A stretch of 64,000 nucleotides of DNA from Chitinophaga polysaccharea. GTDB taxonomy: Bacteria; Bacteroidota; Bacteroidia; Chitinophagales; Chitinophagaceae. The stretch is from contig NZ_VIWO01000005.1 in the NCBI RefSeq assembly GCF_007829335.1, positions 186,001 through 250,000 of the forward strand, in the 5' to 3' direction. The notes under the pieces are model-generated. The model saw only the letters and a list, made by a program, of their open reading frames with translations, was not told the DNA's origin and did not search any database. Both the position numbers and the translations under genes were made by a program. Below, one piece after another: positions 7,001 to 15,399 of this stretch (its first letter is position 1; every line of letters starts with the position of its first letter).

Positions 7001-8337
7001 CCTGTATTGATTTCAGCCAAAAAATCTGCACCATTGCCTGAATCAAATCCATCCTGCATTGTAATGCTGTTAGTAGCCTGGTATAAGGAACTACCATCAT
7101 AATTACCCAGCACCAGGTCTGATGAGGTCGGGAACGTATAAGTCAGGGAAGCAGTATTGGATACGGCTGTATTCATACTTGTTTGTAAAGCATCCCGGCT
7201 CTGTGAAGATCGATACAATGCCGTCATTATTGGCCGGTTCAGGTTATCATAAAAAGTCGTCAACCAGTTACCACCACTCTTTAAATTACCATCGCGGCTG
7301 AATACCAGGCGGTCGCGTACATCATACACCATTTCGGTGGAATCGGCTCCAGGGACTTTTTTAATAATCATCCGGTTACGACCATCATAGCGATAAGCAA
7401 AGCAAAGCTCAGCGGCCAGGTCGGTACTGATGGTCCAATTGCCGCTAATCAGTTCCACTGCCCGCGGAGGGATAACAAACCGAAGGTTACCCAGGTCGTC
7501 GTACACATAATAAGTACACAGCCACCCTACGTGTGCAGTACCCGGCGTAGTCGATAACTGTACTTTCTTCAATACAACACGGCCCTCTTTATCCTTGTAT
7601 TCTACTACCTGGTTACTGGCTTCATCTATTGTTACATTTTCATACAGGGTCCCGGCAGCATACACACTGGTACTGGTAGGGATTACCGCTGTAACATTCC
7701 ATATACGTACAGAATCAGCTACGGTATTCACCAGGTATTGGCTCTGGACAGGGCGATTGCCACCTTCTTTTGCCCAGCTGTTGCCTACTGCGTACGTTTT
7801 TAGCACGCGATTCAGTGGCGAAGCTTCGTACTCAATCTGTCCATAATAGATCGTGTCACCGCTCAATGCCGGGTTCAACGTTCTGTTTTTATAGAAAGTA
7901 GCCTGACTGTTAAAGGGGTTGTTCTTGAAATTACCATCATTTGCACCCGTTCCTTGCTGTATGTAAGGTAGGTACTTATATTGTTCTCGTCCATAAGCGT
8001 CATAAATAACTGGCGTAACAAGATCTCCACCAGCAGGGCTGATACCCTTTGCAACCGTTTGTATGGGTCTACCCAACCCATCGAAATATTGTGTTACTTG
8101 CTTTACCTCTGCCAATGTTCTGGTACTAATTGCCACCACGGCAGTATCTGTAGTCGGCATGCTAGGTGTCCAGGTACGAACATAGTTAACAGTAGCATTG
8201 TTGTACGCAGCAGGTATAGTAACTGCTGTCGCTGTAGGTTGCAGACTCGAATTGGGGGATTGGGCGCGAACTTCTTTACCCAATAGAAGTAGCATTATGA
8301 CAAAAAGCGCTTTTTGTATAGAGAAATTTCTTTGCAT
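4009..8337 (-). CDS. RHS-repeat toxin protein (DUF6443 N-terminus, variable C-terminal tip)
   Basis: The 1442-residue protein starts with a signal peptide ([18 protein letters not shown]) followed by a DUF6443-type region ([20 protein letters not shown]). Many YD repeats follow (such as [12 protein letters not shown] and [10 protein letters not shown]), then the RHS core. The line [15 protein letters not shown] is near residue 915, [12 protein letters not shown] near 1150, [10 protein letters not shown] near 1215 and YNDPDGK near 1250. YD repeats fold into a shell that encloses a toxin; the tip after YNDPDGK differs between strains. Here the tip (about 1252-1442) is rich in Ala/Gly and hydrophobic residues ([28 protein letters not shown]), then ends in charged helices and a KKKKE tail. 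No catalytic motif is visible. Gene order is partner, this gene, immunity gene, with 2-17-base gaps. Confidence 0.88.
   Translation of the reverse strand: [1442 protein letters not shown]
4781..4884 (-). repeat. RHS-core/tip junction repeat (copy in full RHS gene)
   Basis: This lies inside the RHS gene, encodes [20 protein letters not shown] onwards, and matches 3237-3341 closely. The P-V-L-E-E-T point is where full gene and displaced cassettes share sequence; the first displaced cassette keeps only PMLEET of it. Confidence 0.7.
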
Positions 8338-8354
8338 GTTTTTACTCTTTTTGG

Positions 8355-11300
8355 TTAACGAACAGTATACCCATAGTTGCTTTGCAGCGAAAAAGTATAA
8401 TTAGTTGCGGGAGCTCCTGGGGCTTGCGACTCCCTCTCGGAAACAAGGAATGCCGATTTAAGCACCGTATAGGATCCACTGCAGGCAAAGCTTTCATTTG
8501 AAATAGTAGAGGTATTATCCGGCGTTGTCATCTTCGTGATTTTGACATTCACATTTACGCTACTTGTCAATGAAACAGGCACCGTGCAAGCCCCATCACT
8601 GTAAAACCGTACTACAACATCTCCAGTCGTTGTCGTTGGTGTTTGTGAAATATTCTCTATCCGCAATTTTGCATATACGGGTGGCTGGCATCCGCCGTTC
8701 TGGTTTGCATAAGCCTGTCCATTCGCATTGATTTCATCCGTAGCTTTTTGATCAGCATCGGCTTGACTAATGACAGAGGTATATTTGCCGGCTTCCACAC
8801 TATATAACATCCATCCTCCCACAGAATCAGCCGTACAGGTGCTACGGATAAACCACTGGCTAACTCCCGCATTCTTAAAAAATACACAGGACCCATATTT
8901 ATTCGCATAGGCCTGACCGTTGGCATTAATATCATTCTGTGCCATCTGGTCAGCATCTCCCTGGCTGATACTGGAGTAATAAGTCCCTTCTGGCACAACG
9001 TAATCTACACGTGTTCCGCCTCCAACAGTACAGTCATTCCGGGTAAACGTCTGGATTTTTTTATTATTACCCCATATCGGCGTAATAGGCGTCTGGTATT
9101 TATAGCTATACTGGTTTAAAATCCTGGTATCCTTATCACGCACAGTTGTCAATCTGCCATAAGCATCATAATCATAATAGGCGGAAATACCGGAAGGATC
9201 TGTTGTGGTGCTCATACCTATTAGTGGCCGATAGGTGAAAGTAGATACCAACGCACCGTTCAGGTTGTTACGCAATTTCCCCAACTCTGCTTGTACAACA
9301 GCATCACTATAATTGGCAGCGCTGTCTAACAATGTCTGACTAACATATTGTTTGGCTGTATTATAGTCACTTCCGGTTATTTTGGCTACCGGATAATTAC
9401 CACTATAACCCCAGAAATAAAGCTCTTTGACATCGTTGCTTTTGGAGCGTTGAAGGATATTTCCCTTTGCATCATACAGATCAAAGCTGATACCTTCATT
9501 ATAGCGACTGTCTTTAATTACCGCTCCACTTTGAACACTCGATTCCGCAAAGTTACTTACCGGAGCAGCCAACTCTATTCTAAAGACCTTATCCACCAAA
9601 GGCGCAACTGCCTTATAAGTAAAGAACAGAGAAGACACCAATCGCTTATTTGACAGATCGGTATTTGCCCGGTAGATGCTTTTTTCAATCACGGGATTGA
9701 CTACGTTCAGGTTCTGTATATTTTTAAGGCCTGCTGAAGCTCCATCAGTGGCGGTAATATTGGCATAATTCAGCGGATACTTATAATTAGTAAGGGATAC
9801 CTCTCCCTTACTGTTTGTCATTTTCTCACTGGCTGTCAAGTTCGCGTAGGTATAGCTAAATTCGGAAACCGTGCTGGTACTATCGCCTGTCTGGGTATCA
9901 TAATCTGTAACTAACCTCTTTTTAAGCAGCACATCTCCTCTTGTTATTTTATAGGTCGCATAGTTGAAAACAGATTGGATACCAGGTGCATATAGGTTGT
10001 ATGCTGGCGTTGGAAATTGCTGCACATCCACTTTATAAGCAAGTCCATAGGCTGCTAACTTTAATCCGATAAACTCATCGGATACAGGATTAGGAACGGG
10101 TATATAGTATTCGTAGCTTTCCCTCTGCCGGATTACATCTCCTGTAACGGGCTTGTTCTCATAAACACTTTTCTCCATTAGATAAGGTTTATTCCAGCAA
10201 TTATACGCTTGTAAACAATATGCTGGGTTTGGGAGAGTCGTTCCATTATTTGAATAGCGATTCAAATATACAGTTGCATCCGGAATATTATACCTGTAAA
10301 CTGTTTTTCCCGAACCATCACTTTCGGTAACATAGTTATACCAGCCCTCCTGCCCCTGTCCAATCGCGTCCATCACCTCCTCATCAAGAGATGAAGTCTG
10401 CTGAACCAGGCGCAAGCCCTTCACAATAGGATTAGGACACGAAATCAGGGCCAGCGCGACCTTTTGCTTCACAGCTAGCTGTGGATCTGTTGGGTCAAAT
10501 GAACGCTGGCCTTCTCCATAGCTATAGCTCCTGGTCATTGTCGTGCCTCTAACCTTATCATCATTGGTTATGCTGGCAATCCTAAACCCTCCGCCAGCCC
10601 TTGTGTATGGAGTGCCGTTCACAATCGTTTTATATTGATTGGGCTCATACCTGAATGTCTGAGTTCCTCCGGTAGGGTAGGTTATCCGCTTTAACATACC
10701 AGCATCCAGCGGTAATACATCCTTTTTATAAATACCATCAAAGGTGATATTTTTAGGATACGAAGAGGGAAATGATTGAGTATTACATGGATCTTGAGGC
10801 GTTTGATACATATCATCGGAAGTACCAATTGTATAAGGATCTTTGCCATACTGTATATAGTCAAACCTTCCATATCGATTGGCATAGCTATATCCACCCC
10901 CCGGGTTATTTATTCCATAACCAAAGCAGTCATAATTCGGAAATCGAATGTCTTTAGAGGTATAGTCAAATCGATATTTTTCAATAGCAACATTATCCGC
11001 ACCAGCAATATGAACAGAATCTAAGAAATTGGCAGACCCGGACAAGCTATAGAAAAAGAGGACTTTCTTTAAAAGTAAGCCTCTTCTGTTTGTAATAGTG
11101 ATGGTATTTACTGTACCATTGGTATTCCGTGTAAGGGCTACTATTTCATTTGGAGTGGTGATTCCCGATAATATCTTGGAATCATAATACTTAGTTGTTG
11201 CTGGTTGATCTGCACCATTTTGATTATTATCTGACGATTGATAGCATGGAGGCTCACATCCGTATGCCCCCTCCAAGATCGTCCGGCTATAGCTTGGCAT

Positions 11301-12167
11301 TCCTTCGCTCGCTTCTGTAAAGGGTTGATATTGAAAATTAATAGAATCGTTGAAAAGCGTAGTGATCTTACCCAGTAACCAGGCGGAACTGTATTTGCGA
11401 TACGCGCCATTGACATATACCTGGTAGCCCTCGTTATTTGCATCTGAAACGCCGAATTTGTATTGTATACCGTTGCCATCTGTTACATTAAATTCGGATA
11501 TGCCGATGTCACCAATTGAATAATTGATTTTTTGCAATGCCGAATTATCCAACATTGTAACTGTACGGTTTTGTCGGTTAGTGATGATGAAATTTCCACT
11601 GTTACCAGGAAACCCTATAGTGAATTGGTCATATTGACCATCCAGGTAATCATTTGAAGATGCCCACACGGCGGGTATATCACCGCCAGGTTGCAAAACC
11701 ATATAACGCGCCAGGTACCGGTCGCGGTCATATGAAGTTGCAAATCCGCTCAGGTAAGGACCAATCGCCAGACCACCGGAAACGTTATACATATCAGGCA
11801 TATTGGAAGCTTCATCCAACCTCCCATGTACCGTCCTGGACACTCGAAATCCAGGATCCAATGCCCAGCCAATCCCCGCGTCTCCGCTTGTCTGACCATA
11901 CTTGATGCCAGAGGCATGATAGGAAATACCTATCGGAATTTTTACACCACTCAGTTCTATTGTGTAGAAATTGACATTAATCTGGGGTAACCCGTTATAC
12001 AACGATACCTGGTAATTGATGAATTTCTCAAACTCTCGTGAACGTGGAGATGGAGGAATAATTGTGTTCAGCTGATCGGATTGTGCCAGGCAGAAATTTG
12101 TACCTACGATGTATATACTCATTGTGGCAAATACCATCCTTAGCCAGGTTTTCAGGCAATTTTTCAT
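8355..12167 (-). CDS. YD/RHS-like partner protein with two DUF5977 units
   Basis: This 1270-residue exported protein (signal peptide near residues 10-29) begins with NTIIPPSPRSREFEKFINYQ, and then NGLPQINVNFYTIELSGVKI with PIGISYHASGIKYGQTSGD. That start is typical of large Bacteroidota YD-type proteins found before RHS genes. The body is beta-rich with YD-like lines (YDAYGRLTTVRDKDTRIL near residue 1000). Residues about 1030-1170 hold two DUF5977 units: ISQGDADQMAQNDINANGQA with YANKYGSC, and ISQADADQKATDEINANGQA with YANQNGGC. An Ig-like end follows. The gene lies 17 bases upstream of the RHS gene, so the two are co-transcribed. By analogy with TcB/TcC pairs it may form part of the RHS shell or its carrier; that is inference. 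Confidence 0.8.
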   Translation of the reverse strand: MKNCLKTWLRMVFATMSIYIVGTNFCLAQSDQLNTIIPPSPRSREFEKFINYQVSLYNGLPQINVNFYTIELSGVKIPIGISYHASGIKYGQTSGDAGIGWALDPGFRVSRTVHGRLDEASNMPDMYNVSGGLAIGPYLSGFATSYDRDRYLARYMVLQPGGDIPAVWASSNDYLDGQYDQFTIGFPGNSGNFIITNRQNRTVTMLDNSALQKINYSIGDIGISEFNVTDGNGIQYKFGVSDANNEGYQVYVNGAYRKYSSAWLLGKITTLFNDSINFQYQPFTEASEGMPSYSRTILEGAYGCEPPCYQSSDNNQNGADQPATTKYYDSKILSGITTPNEIVALTRNTNGTVNTITITNRRGLLLKKVLFFYSLSGSANFLDSVHIAGADNVAIEKYRFDYTSKDIRFPNYDCFGYGINNPGGGYSYANRYGRFDYIQYGKDPYTIGTSDDMYQTPQDPCNTQSFPSSYPKNITFDGIYKKDVLPLDAGMLKRITYPTGGTQTFRYEPNQYKTIVNGTPYTRAGGGFRIASITNDDKVRGTTMTRSYSYGEGQRSFDPTDPQLAVKQKVALALISCPNPIVKGLRLVQQTSSLDEEVMDAIGQGQEGWYNYVTESDGSGKTVYRYNIPDATVYLNRYSNNGTTLPNPAYCLQAYNCWNKPYLMEKSVYENKPVTGDVIRQRESYEYYIPVPNPVSDEFIGLKLAAYGLAYKVDVQQFPTPAYNLYAPGIQSVFNYATYKITRGDVLLKKRLVTDYDTQTGDSTSTVSEFSYTYANLTASEKMTNSKGEVSLTNYKYPLNYANITATDGASAGLKNIQNLNVVNPVIEKSIYRANTDLSNKRLVSSLFFTYKAVAPLVDKVFRIELAAPVSNFAESSVQSGAVIKDSRYNEGISFDLYDAKGNILQRSKSNDVKELYFWGYSGNYPVAKITGSDYNTAKQYVSQTLLDSAANYSDAVVQAELGKLRNNLNGALVSTFTYRPLIGMSTTTDPSGISAYYDYDAYGRLTTVRDKDTRILNQYSYKYQTPITPIWGNNKKIQTFTRNDCTVGGGTRVDYVVPEGTYYSSISQGDADQMAQNDINANGQAYANKYGSCVFFKNAGVSQWFIRSTCTADSVGGWMLYSVEAGKYTSVISQADADQKATDEINANGQAYANQNGGCQPPVYAKLRIENISQTPTTTTGDVVVRFYSDGACTVPVSLTSSVNVNVKITKMTTPDNTSTISNESFACSGSYTVLKSAFLVSERESQAPGAPATNYTFSLQSNYGYTVR

Positions 12168-12276
12168 GTTCTTTTAATATTTCAGAAATACTTTCAAAAG
12201 CTTGATGTTGTTCACTTATGTCAGATGACTTCGTTGAATAGTTTCCGAATCTCCAAACTCAAAACAAAGGCAGGGG

Positions 12277-13728
12277 CTAAAAATTATACCCAAACCTCAC
12301 CTTCACCGGGTCCGTTCTGGGCACATGCGAATTATATAAAAAATCAAACAACACCATCATATTGCCTTTCAGCTTACTGTTAATCTTATACTTTTTGCTG
12401 ATCCCTACCAACCCGCTCTGCGTCCACGGCTGCCCTACTCCTTCCGGCACACCCGCATAACTGGGTTGATAGTTCTGCTCATAACCGCCGTTCAAAAAGA
12501 AAGTCCCTTTCAGCTTCCAGTCTACAAAGGAGCGGATGCTCATTCCTTGTCCGGAGAAATGAATATCGTTGAAGCCTGTTCCCATGCCCAGTTTATAAGA
12601 TAGTCCTACACCGGCGCTACCGTTTTTATGGAACTTGTAGGCTACCTGTCCGGCGAGGTCGCTGGTAGTCGGAAAGAACTGGGTGCTCCGTTGAAACTGG
12701 ATGTTGCTACCAAACTCCAGCCGTTGCAGGAAGCTTTTGGTCTTCATTTCTTTGGGTTTGAAGTCTGGCATTTCAGCGGCATTGTCGAGGTCGGGGAATT
12801 TACTTTTGAGCTCATTGAGCCGGCTGCGGGCTTCTGCCATCTGCTGACTTACCGCTGCGCCGGCACTAGGACCGCCACCCAGGCGTTGCTGGATCAGCTG
12901 TTCTACTTGGTTGCGGGTTTGCAGTCCTTCCAGGCTTTGGGCGGAAGCGGTGGCGCCCTGGATGTTGAACAAGCTGGCCAACTGCGAGTGTTTAGACATA
13001 AAATCATTGAAGGCAGGCAGTTTCTTAATCATTTCCATTGCCTTTTGCTCCGCCTTCTTCTTGTCTTTAAACACTTCTTTATATTCTTTCAGCTGTTGGG
13101 CATAGTAATATGCCTCCTTATTCATCTTCTGTAAATCCTTGGTGAAGCCGGTATACTGGCTCAACTGCTCCTTCAGCAATTGTTTACGTTCGCGGATATA
13201 CGCTTTGATTTGCTCGGCCTGGGCCAGCTTGTCTTTCAGGTTATCGACCGATTTTAACGAGCCATTCAGCTTATCGGTAATGCCTTTGGATTGCTCCAAT
13301 AGGCCTTTTGATTCCTTTAGGAAGCCCAGGGAATTACTAAGACTATCGAGATAAGGGCCTCCCGATTGCGACAATGCGCCGGAATATTTCCCGAGCTTGC
13401 CTTTTACGCGCGATTTTAAACTGCCTAAAGAATCAATGGAATGCGCAAACAGGTTGTTGGCTTTCAGGGAATCGATACGGGCCAGGCGGCGTTTCAGCTT
13501 CTCTTCCTGTTTCATGAAGCGGGCCAGCGCTACTTCGCTGCGCTTGGTAACCAAGCGTTCCATTTTATCAGATTTCTGTTTCACCTGGGAAAGGTATTTT
13601 CCCGGTATAGGGGTCACTTTCTTCAGCAGGCTATCCTGTTTCTTTGCCAGGTTATCCTGGGCATAAGCACCCAGGACGCCCATTTGGCAAAACAATGCGA
13701 GGTAACAAATAAATTTCATGGCGGACAT
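12277..13728 (-). CDS. Exported coiled-coil protein with C-terminal outer-membrane beta-barrel
   Basis: The 483-residue protein has a signal peptide (residues ~5-23, YLALFCQMGVLGAYAQ). A long charged helical region follows (about 25-310, rich in K/E/L/Q, for example LKRRLARIDSLKA and EQLIQQRLGGG) that should form coiled coils. The C-terminal ~160 residues show alternating strands (GQVAYKFHKNGSAGVGLSY, GMSIRSFVDWKLKGTFFLNG). They end in VKVRFGYNF, a terminal-Phe signature of outer-membrane barrels. It sits between the tail-fibre-like gene (16-base gap) and the YD/RHS pair (109-base gap), on the same strand. A role in anchoring or exporting the RHS proteins is inferred from context. I do not recognise a named family. 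Confidence 0.7.
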   Translation of the reverse strand: MSAMKFICYLALFCQMGVLGAYAQDNLAKKQDSLLKKVTPIPGKYLSQVKQKSDKMERLVTKRSEVALARFMKQEEKLKRRLARIDSLKANNLFAHSIDSLGSLKSRVKGKLGKYSGALSQSGGPYLDSLSNSLGFLKESKGLLEQSKGITDKLNGSLKSVDNLKDKLAQAEQIKAYIRERKQLLKEQLSQYTGFTKDLQKMNKEAYYYAQQLKEYKEVFKDKKKAEQKAMEMIKKLPAFNDFMSKHSQLASLFNIQGATASAQSLEGLQTRNQVEQLIQQRLGGGPSAGAAVSQQMAEARSRLNELKSKFPDLDNAAEMPDFKPKEMKTKSFLQRLEFGSNIQFQRSTQFFPTTSDLAGQVAYKFHKNGSAGVGLSYKLGMGTGFNDIHFSGQGMSIRSFVDWKLKGTFFLNGGYEQNYQPSYAGVPEGVGQPWTQSGLVGISKKYKINSKLKGNMMVLFDFLYNSHVPRTDPVKVRFGYNF

Positions 13729-13744
13729 TCAATAAGGTAACCAA

Positions 13745-14794
13745 TTATTGCGCAATCTTCTTCTTCAATTCCTGCACCTCCTGCGAGAGAGCAGTTATTT
13801 GCTTATTCATCTCTATCATATAGAGCATTTGTTCTTCTACTTTCTTCAATAACTGTTGATTCATTTCTCCCAGGTCGAGTCCTTTCTCTGCTACTTCCGA
13901 CGCAGAGGGAATTTCCGGCAAATGCTTATGAGTACGAACGTAGGCTTCCATTTCTCCTAACGTAGGGAGTTGATAGTCGCGCTCGAAAACGAAATCAGGC
14001 CAGTTGTTATAGGCTTTTACTACTACTCTTGTAAAAACGCCACTGCCGTTAACCGCCAGTTTATAGCCTTTGGTATCAGTAGTCCCTATTCCTACACTAC
14101 CATCCCCCTTTACCTGCATCAGGTTCACTCCGGCACTATTAACCGCCAGCACATTATTTGTTGTTAAGCGGGTGGAAGTCTTAGTCCTTCCATCGACGAT
14201 AACAGCCGCCACGGAAGCATCTGATGCCGGCAGCACGTCTTCCGCCTCACCGGTAATATAAAGTCCGAAAGATCTGCCAGGCATGCTGGTCCGTCCTGTC
14301 AGGTTAGGAATAAAAACACCTGGACTGCTGGTGGCATTTTTTACTGACAACGACGCGTCGGTAGTGGGGACATTATTCTGTATGAACTTCGCTATCAGGG
14401 TCCCCGGATCTCCGGATACGGTCAGCCTTGCGTCAGGCGCTGTTTCACCAATGCCAATATACCCGTTGTTGTACATCCTCATCGCCTCGATCATACTGCT
14501 TGGCCCTTTTACCGAAAATTTCATCACACTTTGCCTGGCGGTAGCAACCGTTCTTTCTACTTCCAACCTTCCCACTTCCGTACCTGCCATATTAAATTTG
14601 ATAGCACCCACGGGAGCCAGTACATCTGAAGTATGCGTTAATTGGATATTAGATAATCCAGGCGAAGATATTTCCAGCTTCTCCACAGGAGCAGTAGTTC
14701 CAATCCCAGCGTTACCAGTAGGTTCAAGTTTATTCTGTGCCATTACATGCAAACAAAACAAGGACGACAGCGCCAGCGATACAATACATTTCAT
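13745..14794 (-). CDS. Tail-fibre-like exported protein with C-terminal coiled coil
   Basis: A signal peptide (MKCIVSLALSSLFCLHVMAQ) is followed by GNAGIGTTAPVEKLEISS and later GIGETAPDARLTVSG and GSVGIGTTDTKGYKLAVNG. These G-x-G-T repeats are typical of phage-tail-fibre-like Bacteroidota surface proteins. Near residues 275-320 are WPDFVFERDYQLPTLGEMEA and THKHLPEIPSASEVAEKG, the conserved end seen in S74-like (endosialidase-chaperone-related) proteins. A trimer-forming coiled coil closes the protein (LSQEVQELKKKI). It is the first gene of the minus-strand toxin locus, so the locus promoter should lie in 14795-15004. It may be a surface adhesin for the system; the function is not established. 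Confidence 0.75.
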   Translation of the reverse strand: MKCIVSLALSSLFCLHVMAQNKLEPTGNAGIGTTAPVEKLEISSPGLSNIQLTHTSDVLAPVGAIKFNMAGTEVGRLEVERTVATARQSVMKFSVKGPSSMIEAMRMYNNGYIGIGETAPDARLTVSGDPGTLIAKFIQNNVPTTDASLSVKNATSSPGVFIPNLTGRTSMPGRSFGLYITGEAEDVLPASDASVAAVIVDGRTKTSTRLTTNNVLAVNSAGVNLMQVKGDGSVGIGTTDTKGYKLAVNGSGVFTRVVVKAYNNWPDFVFERDYQLPTLGEMEAYVRTHKHLPEIPSASEVAEKGLDLGEMNQQLLKKVEEQMLYMIEMNKQITALSQEVQELKKKIAQ

Positions 14795-15004
14795 AGATCA
14801 GGGGTATAATTAAAAGTTAAAAATGCTTTTGAATATAAAATAAAGTGAGATAGCTTTAATATTTCATGGGTTAAATATGCTACTGTCAATTAACCGCAAT
14901 AATAATACAAATCATGTAATTTAGAACGCTTTACAATAAAAAAAGACGATCTTCCCCCTCTATCCAGTATCAGTCAACACAAAAAATTTTACCTTCCCTG
15001 AAAA

Positions 15005-15349
15005 ATGCCGTCCCTCCACCTGCTCGTAATAAAAACCCACCAACCAGCTGCACTGGCGGCCTTTTATACCAACCTTGGATTTGAATTCGATTACCATCAA
15101 CATGGCAAAGGTCCTTTTCACTATGCCAGCCAGGGAACGCCGGTAACACTGGAAATTTATCCTTTACCGAAAGGAGTAGCTACAGCAGATACCACTACCA
15201 GGTTAGGTTTTACGGTAGATGATGTTGACAACCTGGTCCAGCGGCTGCCGGCCGGAAACATCGTGACGATGCCTGCGGCTACGCAATGGGGCTACGCAGC
15301 TATTGTACAGGACCCCGACGGCCGAAAAATAGAACTGGTACAAGCGTGA
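15005..15349 (+). CDS. VOC-superfamily (glyoxalase-like) protein
   Basis: This 114-residue single-module protein has a beta-alpha-beta-beta-beta pattern: HLLVIKTHQPAALAAFYTNL at the start, PVTLEIYP in the middle, and AAIVQDPDGRKIELVQ at the end. That ending, with the metal-ligand-type Glu in KIELVQ, is the hallmark of VOC proteins (glyoxalase I, dioxygenase, fosfomycin-resistance folds). The substrate cannot be told. It stands alone, divergent from the toxin locus and convergent with the HEAT/DUF1080 gene, and has its own terminator. Confidence 0.85.
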   Translation: MPSLHLLVIKTHQPAALAAFYTNLGFEFDYHQHGKGPFHYASQGTPVTLEIYPLPKGVATADTTTRLGFTVDDVDNLVQRLPAGNIVTMPAATQWGYAAIVQDPDGRKIELVQA

Positions 15350-15350
15350 A

Positions 15351-15381
15351 AAAGCCGTCTCTATCGAGTAGAGACGGCTTT
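15351..15381. terminator. Bidirectional terminator between VOC gene and HEAT/DUF1080 gene
   Basis: AAAGCCGTCTCTA at 15351-15363 pairs perfectly with TAGAGACGGCTTT at 15369-15381 around a 5-base loop, one base after the VOC stop codon. The A-rich and T-rich ends let it serve both convergent genes. Confidence 0.8.
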
Positions 15382-15399
15382 CCTCATGATAACTTTTTC

